Positions 8,947 through 16,821 are shown, counted from the stretch's first letter. The stretch is DNA of 22,974 bases from Hyphomicrobium sp. (GCA_030609245.1 JAUWCP010000008.1:1-22974); one strand, 5' to 3'. Notes: generated by a model from the sequence alone, not told the origin. Made by a program: numbers and translations.

Positions 8947-10509
8947 TCAGGTGAGCTTGCTCTGGCGGACATCGGTAGGCATGTGGCGATCATACCAACC
9001 CCGCAATGCGCTAAGTTCGGGATGTGCAAGGTCGCGTTCCAAATATCGCCAGAGCCGCGGGATGTGTCGCAGATAAGTTGGCTTGCCATCGCGCTGGGCC
9101 AGGCGCGAGAAGATGCCGAGGATCTTGGTACTGCGTTGAGCGCCAAGCGCGGCATAAGCGAAAGTGAAAGCGTCACGGTCGAACCCCGTCTGTCGCGCGG
9201 TGACGTTTGCACAGTAGTGATCGAAGAGGTGGGCTTCAAGTTCGGGGGCGACATCGGTGCGCGCGTCCTGCAGGAGTGAGACAAGGTCATAGGCCAGGGG
9301 GCCGCGCATTGCGTCCTGAAAGTCGATTATCCCGACTCGTGCAATGCCTTTGCGGTCCGGGAGCCAGACGAGATTGGGCGAGTGGTAGTCGCGCAACACC
9401 CAGCCTCTCGGCAGGAGGTACAGCCGGTCGAATATCGCCTTCCATAACGCAGCAAACTCGGCGCGTGCATCTGCGGGTACGGGCGTGCCGAGTGCCGCAG
9501 GCCAGTACCATTCGATCAGCAGCTCCACCTCGATGCCGAACGCGTGGTGACCATAAGCGGGTAGGTGATGACCTGTTCCGTTTGGGAGGAGCAATCTGTC
9601 AGCTGGAGGATTTTCGCGTAGTGCGACGAGGGCCTCTACCGCCGCGCGCCAGAGTTCGGTCTGGTCCAACGCTCTCGTGGCCACAGCCTGCCCGAAAATG
9701 CGATCGCCAAAGTCTTCGAGCAAGAGCAAACCGCGGTCGAGGTCTTGGGCGTAGATCTCCGGCGCGCTGAGACCGGCCGCGCGCAAGGCATTTGCGACCG
9801 CAACGAATGGGCGCACGTTCTCAGCCAGGTGCGCAATGCGGCTATAGGGCAGATGTCCGCGAATAGGCGGCCCGTCTGGCTGGTGCGGCCAATCCATGAT
9901 GATGGCGCCCGACCGGTTCGAACATGTCAGCCGTGCGTAGCGGCGCACGGACGCGTCGCCTTGCAGGTAGCGCAGCGTACAATCCTCGCCACCCATACCC
10001 GCGTTACGGATCATCGCGTGCATCGCGACGAGCCGTTCAAGCCTTTGGCCCCAATCGCCATGGCCGGTCAGCGTAACGCGCCGCGTCCCGCTCTCCGCGA
10101 TAGTGGACTTACCACTCTCGTCCTCAAGCAAAACTACGAGCCGGCTATCGGGCAGGGCCTCGTGGGCGCGTTCTGGCCATTCGATCAACGCAAGTCCGGT
10201 TTGTAGAGCGTGATCGAGACCCAACTCCTGGAGCTCGGAAGGATTGTTCAGGCGATATAAATCGAAGTGGGCAACCGTCATGCGTGGCGTTGCATAAGTC
10301 TGCACCAGCGTGAACGTCGGGCTTGGCACTTCCTCACGCGCGCCGCCTTGCAGCGCGCTGATCAGCGCACGGGCGAGCGTCGTCTTGCCGGCGCCGAGAC
10401 CACCGCATAGTGCGATGAGGTCGCCCGGCCGGGCAGCAAACGCAATCTCCTCCGCCAAGCGGACGAGTTGCGGCTCGCTAACATTTGAGATGACGTGGGA
10501 AGCAGGCAT
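8947..10509 (-). CDS. tsaE-amgK: TsaE - AmgK fusion (t6A ATPase / MurNAc-GlcNAc kinase)
   Basis: One uninterrupted frame of 520 codons carries two families. Residues 1 to about 155 are TsaE, the ATPase that supports threonylcarbamoylation of tRNA A37. They show Walker A GGLGAGKT (36-43), VPSPTFTLV, HFDLYRL (81-87) and IEWPER (109-114). Residues about 170-520 are a choline/aminoglycoside-kinase-fold domain with RDYHSPNL (D374, N379) and IIDFQDAMRGPLAYDL (D396), as in AmgK, the anomeric MurNAc/GlcNAc kinase. It lies directly upstream of murU, so the kinase domain likely supplies MurNAc-1-phosphate. No strong ribosome-binding site precedes ATG 10509. The gene starts 12 bases after divL stops, so coupled translation is likely. 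Annotation as an aminoglycoside resistance enzyme would be wrong. Confidence 0.88.
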   Translation of the reverse strand: MPASHVISNVSEPQLVRLAEEIAFAARPGDLIALCGGLGAGKTTLARALISALQGGAREEVPSPTFTLVQTYATPRMTVAHFDLYRLNNPSELQELGLDHALQTGLALIEWPERAHEALPDSRLVVLLEDESGKSTIAESGTRRVTLTGHGDWGQRLERLVAMHAMIRNAGMGGEDCTLRYLQGDASVRRYARLTCSNRSGAIIMDWPHQPDGPPIRGHLPYSRIAHLAENVRPFVAVANALRAAGLSAPEIYAQDLDRGLLLLEDFGDRIFGQAVATRALDQTELWRAAVEALVALRENPPADRLLLPNGTGHHLPAYGHHAFGIEVELLIEWYWPAALGTPVPADARAEFAALWKAIFDRLYLLPRGWVLRDYHSPNLVWLPDRKGIARVGIIDFQDAMRGPLAYDLVSLLQDARTDVAPELEAHLFDHYCANVTARQTGFDRDAFTFAYAALGAQRSTKILGIFSRLAQRDGKPTYLRHIPRLWRYLERDLAHPELSALRGWYDRHMPTDVRQSKLT

Positions 10510-10521
10510 CGAGCGGTTACT

Positions 10522-13056
10522 TTATGCGGCGTTTCCGCCCGCCGATAGCAGGCCAGAAGGGCCGACTTGTGATGCGGGAGGTTCGCCGGCGTCGGCCGGG
10601 CGACCGTCCTCAGGCAGACGCACGGTAACGCTGGTGCCGCGACCGGGCTCCGATTCCAGCGATACGGTGCCGCCGTGCAGCTCCACCAGGCTTTTGACGA
10701 TTGATAGCCCAAGCCCGGCTCCGCGATGGCCCGAACCCTGGCTGCGGCTCTCGAAACGCTCAAACATGCGCCACTGCTGATCCTTGGGGATCCCGACCCC
10801 TTGATCAGAGACTGTGAAGATCATCATGCCTCCTGAGCGCTCGCACCTGACGTGAACCGCACCGCCCGGCTTGGAAAAACCAACGGCATTCGACAGCAAA
10901 TTGTAGAGTACCTGGCGCACGCGGGCCTCGTCGGCAAAGAATTGTTTGGCGTCTTCGGCAACCGCTATGTGCAGTGTGAGCCGCGAACGCATCGCCGCCT
11001 CGCGCACACCAAGGATTGCAGCTTCCAGAACCGCGCGTACGTCGACGGGGCTGATTTTCAGCTCCATGGAGCCGGCGTCGATCGTTGCAAGATCGAGAAT
11101 GTCGTCGATGATGGCAAGTAGTGTCTTGGACGATGAGGTGATGTCGTCGAGATACTCGTGCTGCTTCAAGTTGAGTGGGCCGATTTGCGGGCTTGCCAGC
11201 AGCTCGCTGAAGCCAATGATGTTGGTGAGGGGCGTCCTTAGCTCGTAGGAGACGTGGCCAATGAATTGGTTTTTCATGCGATCAGCAGCAATGAGCGCCT
11301 CGTTACGCTCCACCAGTGCTCGCTCGTAGCGTTTGGCATCTGTGATGTCGGCAAAGGTAAACAGCATGGCGCCGTCCGGAAGCGGCATCGCCGCGTAGTC
11401 GATGACTGTATTGTCTGGCCGCATCATCTGGCCATCGAACGCTTCGCGTTCGATGGAAAACGACGTAACGGCCCGGCTGATGCGCGCCCACGTTGGCGGA
11501 TCGTCATAGAACTTGCGCGTCTGTGCGATGACTTCGTCGATGTGCGGCTCTTCTCCAAGAGCGCGCCGCGAAAGCTTCCATATGGAGGCAAATGCCGTGT
11601 TGAAGAGCTTCAGTCTGCCGTCGGTTGCAAACACTGCGACGCCTTCCTTGAGGCTGTCGAGCGTTTCGCGCTGCACGTCGATCAAGGCATTGTAATCGCT
11701 TTCGAGCGCAAACCGCTCCGTCTCATCGACGAACAGGTAGGTGACGCCGCCGTCGGAGCGCTGCTCGGCCATGAAGTGAAGCATGCGGCCGTCAGGCAAG
11801 TGCCACCAGTCCTCGTGGCTAGTGGCCGCTCCATAACAGGATAGCGCTTTCGCTTTCCACTCGGGATAGCTGACGACCTCCGGCAGCCGTCCCAGCTCCC
11901 GCAGCCGGTCGAGCACCGCTGCGTCAGTCGGCTCGGTCTTGAGCCAGTCCGTATCCAGCTTCCACAGCTCGCGATAAGCCTCGTTGAAAAAGGCCAGCTG
12001 TTGGTTTCGATTGAAAATGGCAACAGCGGTTGCGACCCTGTTGAGCGTGCGGTCGTATGCGGCGATTTGCCGGTCAAGCTCGCCTTGCGCGCTCTCGACC
12101 GCGGCGACATCGACGGCCGCGGCGGCCGTAGCGTCCTCGAAGGGCAGCACAGTGATGTCGTGCGGTTTGCGCTCTCCGCCAATGATCAGTGGCATGCGCC
12201 CGCAGTAGCTATCTCCTTGGTCAAGCGCACGCGCGACGACCTTACGCTGGCGCTGCTCCAGCAACTCAATTTGGCTCTCTTGCACCTCCGCCCGGCTGAG
12301 TGCGTCGACGGCTTTCACGTACGCGTTGTTGACCCAGGTGAGGCGGCCATCTCTCCCCCGCAGCCAGATTGGCATCGGCAGGGTATCGAGCAATGCGCGG
12401 CTTGAGCGGACGTCGCGGGCGAGGATCTGCTGCTGGTTTAGGACGCGTGCAACCTCGTCCCTGTGGCCGGCAGTGTCTCTGAGGCGGAGTAGGGCGCGCC
12501 CGCCTGCGGTGCGCCCTTCTGCTTCGGCGTGGCCGTCAGCAAGTGTCCTTACAATGATGTTGAAGGGCTGGCCGCGCGCGAAAAGCGCATCGAGTCCCCT
12601 CTTGAGGCTCTTGGCCGAGTTTGGCTCCAGCCATCTGCCAAAGCGCAAGAAATCATCCATGTCGCTCGGCAAGCCCGGTACGCCTGTCAGCGTCTGGGCC
12701 ACGATGCGCACCGGCTTGTCTTGCTCCCAAATTAACAAGATCTGCGGTTCAGAGCGCACAACGGCGTCGGCGGATGCGAGGTTGTGCTTGAGCTTCGCAT
12801 TTTCTTTCTGTGCGCGCTTTGCCTCGCGGTGGGCCGTGCCCGTCATCATCCGTATGAAGATTAGCGCAAGAACGCCGGCGGCCGCGAGCAGCCCGATCAG
12901 TGGCACCCCTTCGGGCGTGAGAAACGAGCTGGGCAATAGGCCTGCGGAAGTGACTCCTGCAACGAGCACCAGAACGCAGGCAAAGCTTGCCAGCAGGAGC
13001 GCGATGAGCTCCCGCCGTTCTCTGCCAAATCTTCCGTTCTTTCTTGCTAATTGCAT
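10522..13056 (-). CDS. divL: DivL-type tyrosine pseudokinase, cell-cycle regulator
   Basis: The protein has 844 residues from ATG 13056. A TTG at 13101 would add 15 residues but has no ribosome-binding site. Two membrane segments lie near 18-40 and 52-70, then a short helical linker and three PAS-like repeats (about 215-310, 335-445 and 460-575). A HisKA dimerisation domain and a HATPase domain follow. The HATPase shows YNLLSNAVGFS, DQGVGIP and HRGAGLGLSIV. The H-box reads GHVSYELRTPL: the phospho-accepting His is Tyr604 (codon TAC, + strand 11245-11247). This is the hallmark of DivL of Caulobacter, which binds phosphorylated DivK and controls CckA and so CtrA. A His lies three residues earlier but is out of register. 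It heads the run ending in trxA, 201 bases after ahcY; that gap shows no clear terminator. Confidence 0.9.
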   Translation of the reverse strand: MQLARKNGRFGRERRELIALLLASFACVLVLVAGVTSAGLLPSSFLTPEGVPLIGLLAAAGVLALIFIRMMTGTAHREAKRAQKENAKLKHNLASADAVVRSEPQILLIWEQDKPVRIVAQTLTGVPGLPSDMDDFLRFGRWLEPNSAKSLKRGLDALFARGQPFNIIVRTLADGHAEAEGRTAGGRALLRLRDTAGHRDEVARVLNQQQILARDVRSSRALLDTLPMPIWLRGRDGRLTWVNNAYVKAVDALSRAEVQESQIELLEQRQRKVVARALDQGDSYCGRMPLIIGGERKPHDITVLPFEDATAAAAVDVAAVESAQGELDRQIAAYDRTLNRVATAVAIFNRNQQLAFFNEAYRELWKLDTDWLKTEPTDAAVLDRLRELGRLPEVVSYPEWKAKALSCYGAATSHEDWWHLPDGRMLHFMAEQRSDGGVTYLFVDETERFALESDYNALIDVQRETLDSLKEGVAVFATDGRLKLFNTAFASIWKLSRRALGEEPHIDEVIAQTRKFYDDPPTWARISRAVTSFSIEREAFDGQMMRPDNTVIDYAAMPLPDGAMLFTFADITDAKRYERALVERNEALIAADRMKNQFIGHVSYELRTPLTNIIGFSELLASPQIGPLNLKQHEYLDDITSSSKTLLAIIDDILDLATIDAGSMELKISPVDVRAVLEAAILGVREAAMRSRLTLHIAVAEDAKQFFADEARVRQVLYNLLSNAVGFSKPGGAVHVRCERSGGMMIFTVSDQGVGIPKDQQWRMFERFESRSQGSGHRGAGLGLSIVKSLVELHGGTVSLESEPGRGTSVTVRLPEDGRPADAGEPPASQVGPSGLLSAGGNAA

Positions 13057-13257
13057 CGGGATCCATTGAAGGCGTGTGGGAACCCGAGGCCAAAGACGCA
13101 ACGCGCAGGAGACAAAGGCCCGGCAGCGATCGCCACCAGAGGCGGCGAATCAATGCGATTATGGGCAGCCATGGCAGAGCTGACCAGAGCACGGCGGGCA
13201 CACAACAGCGCTGCCCGACAGTTTTTGTTGAAATGCCGCCGCTAGGCCGCAGGCCAC

Positions 13258-14661
13258 TCAGTAGCGGTAGTGGTCGGGCTTGTAGGGCCCCTTCTGGCTG
13301 ACACCGATATATTCGGCCTGCTCTTCGCTGAGCTTCGACAGGTTGACGCCGATCTTTTTCAGATGCAGCCGCGCGACTTTCTCGTCGAGGTGCTTCGGCA
13401 ACGTATAGACCTGCTTGTCGTATTTGCCCGCTTTGGTCCAAAGCTCCATCTGCGCCAGCGTCTGGTTTGTGAAGGAAGCCGACATAACGAAGGAGGGGTG
13501 GCCCATGGCGTTGCCGAGATTCACCAGACGCCCCTCCGACAAGAGGATGATGCGCCTGCCGGTGGGGAACTCGATCTCATCGACCTGCGGCTTGATGTTG
13601 TTCCACTTGTGGTTCTTGAGGCCCGCCACGTCGATCTCGTTATCGAAGTGTCCGATGTTGGCAACGATGGCGCGATCCTTCATGCCACGCATGTGGTCGA
13701 TTGTGATCACGTCTTTGTTGCCCGTCGCGGTGACGAAGATGTCCGCCTGCGGTATCGCATCCTCCATGGTCACCACTTCGTAGCCTTCCATGGCAGCTTG
13801 CAGGGCGCAAATCGGGTCGATCTCGGAAACCATGACACGGCAGCCCGCATTTCGCAGCGAGGCGGCGGAGCCCTTGCCGACGTCGCCGAAGCCAGCGACC
13901 ATCGCCACTTTGCCTGCCATCATGACGTCGGTGCCACGGCGGATGCCGTCGACCAAGCTTTCGCGGCAGCCATAGAGGTTGTCGAACTTTGACTTCGTCA
14001 CCGAGTCGTTGACGTTGATTGCAGGGAACAAAAGTTTGCCTTGCTTGGCGAGCTGGTAAAGACGATTGACGCCCGTGGTGGTCTCTTCCGAAACGCCCTT
14101 GATGTTTTTGGCAAGCTCAGCGAACCAGCCGGGCTTTTCAGTCAGCAGCTGCTTTATGAGAGCAAAGAGGACCTCTTCCTCCTCTGAACCGGGCTTGTCG
14201 AGAAAGGCCGTATCGCCCTGCTCTGCACGCAAACCCAGATGCACGAGCATCGTTGCGTCGCCACCGTCGTCGAGGATCAGGTTAGGCGTACCACCATCGT
14301 CCCATTCGAGGATGCGCCGCGTGAAGCCCCAGTATTCGTCGAGAGTCTCGCCCTTGAAGGCAAAGACCGGCACGCCAGCGGCGGCAATGGCCGCGGCCGC
14401 ATGGTCCTGGGTTGAATAGATGTTGCACGAGGCCCAGCGAACGTCGGCGCCGAGCGCAGCGAGCGTCTCGATAAGCACTGCCGTCTGAATCGTCATATGC
14501 AGCGAGCCAGCGATGCGGGCGCCCTTTAGGGGCTTTGCCTCGCCGAACTCTTCGCGCGTTGCCAGCAGCCCGGGCATTTCCGTTTCGGCTATGGCGATTT
14601 CCTTACGGCCCCAATCGCTGAGGCTGATGTCCTTGACGACGTAGTCGGCAGCTCGACCCAT
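13258..14661 (-). CDS. ahcY: S-adenosylhomocysteine hydrolase
   Basis: The protein has 467 residues. It is a cytoplasmic NAD-dependent enzyme splitting S-adenosylhomocysteine to adenosine and homocysteine, removing the product inhibitor of SAM methyltransferases. Motifs seen: GSLHMTIQTAVLIETL, SCNIYSTQDHAAAAI, the NAD loop GFGDVGKGSA (about 255-265), GNKDVIT, HFDNEIDV and the C-terminal PDHYRY typical of the family. The start is ATG 14661 (MGRAADYVVKD), with AAGGAG at 14668-14673 six bases upstream. A longer frame from 14790 would run through the leader and the operator-like palindrome and is not credible. The gene lies between HPr and divL, as in related genomes, except that a plus-strand gene now separates it from HPr. 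Confidence 0.97.
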   Translation of the reverse strand: MGRAADYVVKDISLSDWGRKEIAIAETEMPGLLATREEFGEAKPLKGARIAGSLHMTIQTAVLIETLAALGADVRWASCNIYSTQDHAAAAIAAAGVPVFAFKGETLDEYWGFTRRILEWDDGGTPNLILDDGGDATMLVHLGLRAEQGDTAFLDKPGSEEEEVLFALIKQLLTEKPGWFAELAKNIKGVSEETTTGVNRLYQLAKQGKLLFPAINVNDSVTKSKFDNLYGCRESLVDGIRRGTDVMMAGKVAMVAGFGDVGKGSAASLRNAGCRVMVSEIDPICALQAAMEGYEVVTMEDAIPQADIFVTATGNKDVITIDHMRGMKDRAIVANIGHFDNEIDVAGLKNHKWNNIKPQVDEIEFPTGRRIILLSEGRLVNLGNAMGHPSFVMSASFTNQTLAQMELWTKAGKYDKQVYTLPKHLDEKVARLHLKKIGVNLSKLSEEQAEYIGVSQKGPYKPDHYRY

Positions 14662-14777
14662 CGATTGCTCCTTATGCCGGGGGCGGCAGCCTTTTGGCCA
14701 CCGCGGTTTTGCGAACGCACTGAGCGAGGCAACGCCTCTTTGGGGACGTTCTATCGAGCCGGCGGCGACATCGCAAC

Positions 14778-14803
14778 AAGATATAAGCAAGTCCTTATAT
14801 CTT
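14778..14803. promoter_or_regulatory. Perfect 10+10 inverted repeat, candidate operator of ahcY
   Basis: AAGATATAAG (14778-14787) and CTTATATCTT (14794-14803) are exact reverse complements around the spacer CAAGTC. The site is 117 bases upstream of the ahcY start codon, and the TATA-like arms are AT-rich among G+C-rich DNA. Its size and symmetry fit a dimeric winged-helix repressor such as the ArsR family. SahR, an ArsR-family protein, is a known regulator of ahcY and methionine-cycle genes in Proteobacteria. That this is a SahR site is inference. It also lies 239 bases upstream of the divergent VWA gene. Confidence 0.6.
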
Positions 14804-14969
14804 AATGTTCGAGGGGCAGGCGGTGTGAGGCTGTAGGTAAATCCGCTCTTGCCGCGCTCAACCGGCAGTAGATGCTAGTATTATTAGTTACTAACCGATG
14901 AATATTTGCCGGAATAAAACAAGATCCAGAGTAATCCCACGTTAAGTAGAAACAATAGATCTTATTAAT

Positions 14970-14984
14970 TTTACGATTCGTAAA
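14970..14984. promoter_or_regulatory. 15-base palindrome upstream of the VWA gene
   Basis: TTTACGA-T-TCGTAAA is a perfect 7+7 inverted repeat with one central base. It lies 58 bases before the chosen start (15042) of the TadG-like gene, in a strongly AT-rich stretch (about 14870-15020) unlike the rest of the window. The placement suits an operator or the -35/-10 region of that gene. No matching regulator is known to me. Confidence 0.35.
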
Positions 14985-15041
14985 TTGTTGCGGCTCCATT
15001 TTACAAAAAACAAATCCGATTGCATGCGGGAGTTGCGTATC

Positions 15042-16430
15042 ATGATGACAGTGCTCGTACGTCGCGTTCGGGACAGCTTTAAGCGAAAGTGTTTTGTCGG
15101 CCGGGTGGTCCGCTTCGCAGCCGATCGCTCCGGCAACGTTGCAATGCTGTTCGGCCTTGCGGTCATCCCGCTGTTGATCGCGATGGGCGGCGCTGTCGAT
15201 TATGGCCGTTGGCTGCATGCCCGCGAACAGACCGTTGCGGGTATGGATGCCGCCGTCCTGCGCGGCGCCCGCGCCCTGCAGACCAACAGCGAAGACCACG
15301 CCGCGGCACTCGCCGCAGCGGAGAAGTTCTACGAGGAGAACGTCAAGACGCGTCTCACTCTCCTGAGCGACACGATTGCCTTCGAGATTGCTGACGATGG
15401 GACCGCGATGACCACGAGTGGCCAAGCCTGGATCGCAACGACATTTCTGCATCTCGCCAACATCGATAAACTACCACTGCTCAATGGGGCCGGGGCGGAT
15501 TACTCCAAGGCGATAACGGGCACTGGCCAAAACCTTGAGCTCTCCATAATGCTTGACGTGACAGGCTCCATGTCGGGCCAAAAGATCGACGATCTCAAGG
15601 CTGCTGCGAATGACCTTATCGACATCGTCGTCTCGGACGATCAAAGCAAATATACGTCGAAAGTCGGTCTTGTCCCATTCGCAGATGCCGTGCGGCCCGG
15701 ACGCGACTACCTGAATAAAGTGCGCGGCAATCCCCAAGGCACCAGTCGATTTCAGGACGCCAACGGGCGATGGCAGATTTATGAGTTGACCGATTGTGTC
15801 TCGGAGCGAGACGGGACGGGTGCCTATACGGATATTGCGCCCGTCGGGGAGGCTATGCTCGGGCCGGTGTACACGCGAACCGGAACCTGCAATCCGTCGT
15901 CGCAAAATGCGCAGAATCCGCAAGATCCCGTCGCGGTTGTGCCGCTGACATCAGATAAGGACTATCTGGAACAAAGAATTAACGGGCTAGCAGCCGAGGG
16001 CTATACTGCGGGCCACTTGGGGACGGCCTGGGCATGGTACCTCCTCTCTCCCAATTGGTCCTCTATCTGGCCCGACAGTGGAGTGGCACCCTACGACGAC
16101 CTCAAGACCAATAAGGTCGCGATTCTCATGACAGATGGCGAGTTTAATACTCAATACGACACTGCGGGAATTGCCACGCGGGAAAATGGAGGCGGAGCGA
16201 AGAACGGCTTGTCAGACTCGCAGACCCGCGCAATATGCGAGAACATGAAACAGACGAGCATCAAGGTTTACACGATCGGGTTCGATTTGCGTGAGGGGAA
16301 GGCCATCGAGACGATGCGCCTGTGCGCGTCGACGCCGGAGCAAGCCTATCTGGCCGAGGATGGCGAGCAGCTGCGACAGGCCTTCCGCGACATCGCGCTC
16401 AAGCTTTCGGCGCTGTATCTGTCGAATTAG
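15042..16430 (+). CDS. TadG-like pilus-assembly / von Willebrand factor A protein
   Basis: The protein has 462 residues. The N terminus (residues 24-75) has the TadE/G form: a basic stretch, DRSGNVAMLFGLAVIPLL as a single membrane segment, then AVDYGRWLHAREQT and DAAVLRGARAL. The rest lies outside the membrane and contains a VWA domain with the metal-site motif LDVTGSMS (D172) and a later LMTDGEFNT. Four cysteines follow the membrane segment, so disulfides are possible. In Flp/Tad systems TadG is an envelope-anchored minor component, but no other tad gene is present here. The start is ATG 15042 (or 15045), with GGGAG at 15028-15032; in-frame starts at 14985 and 15024 are less likely. It is flanked by genes on the opposite strand and ends at a strong terminator, so it is a single-gene unit. 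Confidence 0.85.
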   Translation: MMTVLVRRVRDSFKRKCFVGRVVRFAADRSGNVAMLFGLAVIPLLIAMGGAVDYGRWLHAREQTVAGMDAAVLRGARALQTNSEDHAAALAAAEKFYEENVKTRLTLLSDTIAFEIADDGTAMTTSGQAWIATTFLHLANIDKLPLLNGAGADYSKAITGTGQNLELSIMLDVTGSMSGQKIDDLKAAANDLIDIVVSDDQSKYTSKVGLVPFADAVRPGRDYLNKVRGNPQGTSRFQDANGRWQIYELTDCVSERDGTGAYTDIAPVGEAMLGPVYTRTGTCNPSSQNAQNPQDPVAVVPLTSDKDYLEQRINGLAAEGYTAGHLGTAWAWYLLSPNWSSIWPDSGVAPYDDLKTNKVAILMTDGEFNTQYDTAGIATRENGGGAKNGLSDSQTRAICENMKQTSIKVYTIGFDLREGKAIETMRLCASTPEQAYLAEDGEQLRQAFRDIALKLSALYLSN

Positions 16431-16459
16431 CGGCACAGTTTAAGGACGGTGGCAATTGG

Positions 16460-16490
16460 GAGGGATGTTTCAGCGGCATCCCTCTTTTTT
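16460..16490 (+). terminator. Intrinsic terminator of the VWA gene
   Basis: GAGGGATG (16460-16467) pairs perfectly with CATCCCTC (16477-16484) around a 9-base loop and is followed by six T (16485-16490). It begins 30 bases after the VWA stop. It is a textbook intrinsic terminator for the plus strand. Reversed, it begins just past the HPr stop at 16505 but lacks a comparable T-run. Confidence 0.88.
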
Positions 16491-16504
16491 GCGCGAAGCG
16501 GCTA

Positions 16505-16810
16505 TCAGGCGTCCTCGATGCAGTCCTCGTCAAACCCACTCTCAACCAACGCGATCAGCGCTTGCAGTGCTTCGGGTCCTTGAGGGCCTTCCGCTTTTAG
16601 GTGCAGCGTGGCGCCAGGTCCTGCCGCCAACATCATGAGCCCCATGATTGAGGTGCCCCCGACCTCCTGGCCCTCGCGGATCACCGTGATCGTCGCGTCA
16701 AAGCTTTCCGCACACTTGACGAATTTGGCCGAGGCGCGCGCATGCAGGCCTTTTCGGTTGCGGATGGTGACGACGGCTTCCGGCCGTACGCTATCGTGAA
16801 TTTCCGGCAT
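16505..16810 (-). CDS. ptsH: HPr-family phosphocarrier protein
   Basis: The protein has 101 residues, slightly longer than the usual 85-90 because of short extensions at both ends. The phospho-accepting His23 lies in NRKGLHARASAKFVK, and Ser54 in GGTSIMGLMML is the counterpart of the HprK-modified Ser46. HPr relays phosphate from an enzyme I to an EIIA and can be phosphorylated on Ser by HprK. The gene follows the EIIA(Man)-like gene by 11 bases and shares its operon with hprK. Enzyme I is not in the window, nor are sugar-permease subunits, so this is the regulatory phosphotransferase branch of alphaproteobacteria. The symbol could equally be npr or ptsO. Confidence 0.93.
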   Translation of the reverse strand: MPEIHDSVRPEAVVTIRNRKGLHARASAKFVKCAESFDATITVIREGQEVGGTSIMGLMMLAAGPGATLHLKAEGPQGPEALQALIALVESGFDEDCIEDA

Positions 16811-16821
16811 TCGATGACGTT

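Noticed and set aside
8947..10509. Aminoglycoside phosphotransferase (antibiotic resistance) call for the kinase domain
   Set aside because: The fold is shared, but fusion to TsaE and the adjacent MurU-like gene point to an AmgK sugar kinase. Nothing else in the window suggests a resistance locus.
12749..13441. Minus-strand open frame of 230 codons spanning the divL start, the ahcY-divL gap and the ahcY end
   Set aside because: It overlaps two well-supported genes in another frame and has Arg-rich, shadow-type composition.
14720..14745. SAH riboswitch upstream of ahcY
   Set aside because: A partial likeness (GAGGCGTTGC) is present, but the rest of the aptamer core could not be matched. It is kept only as a low-interest leader observation.
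14662..14790. N-terminal extension of ahcY from 14790
   Set aside because: The extra 43 codons do not resemble AhcY, cover the left arm of the operator palindrome, and ATG 14661 has an excellent ribosome-binding site and a typical family N terminus.
14802..15452. Minus-strand open frame of 216 codons antisense to the VWA gene
   Set aside because: It has low-complexity, non-domain-like content, runs through the AT-rich regulatory gap and is antisense to a well-supported TadG-like gene.
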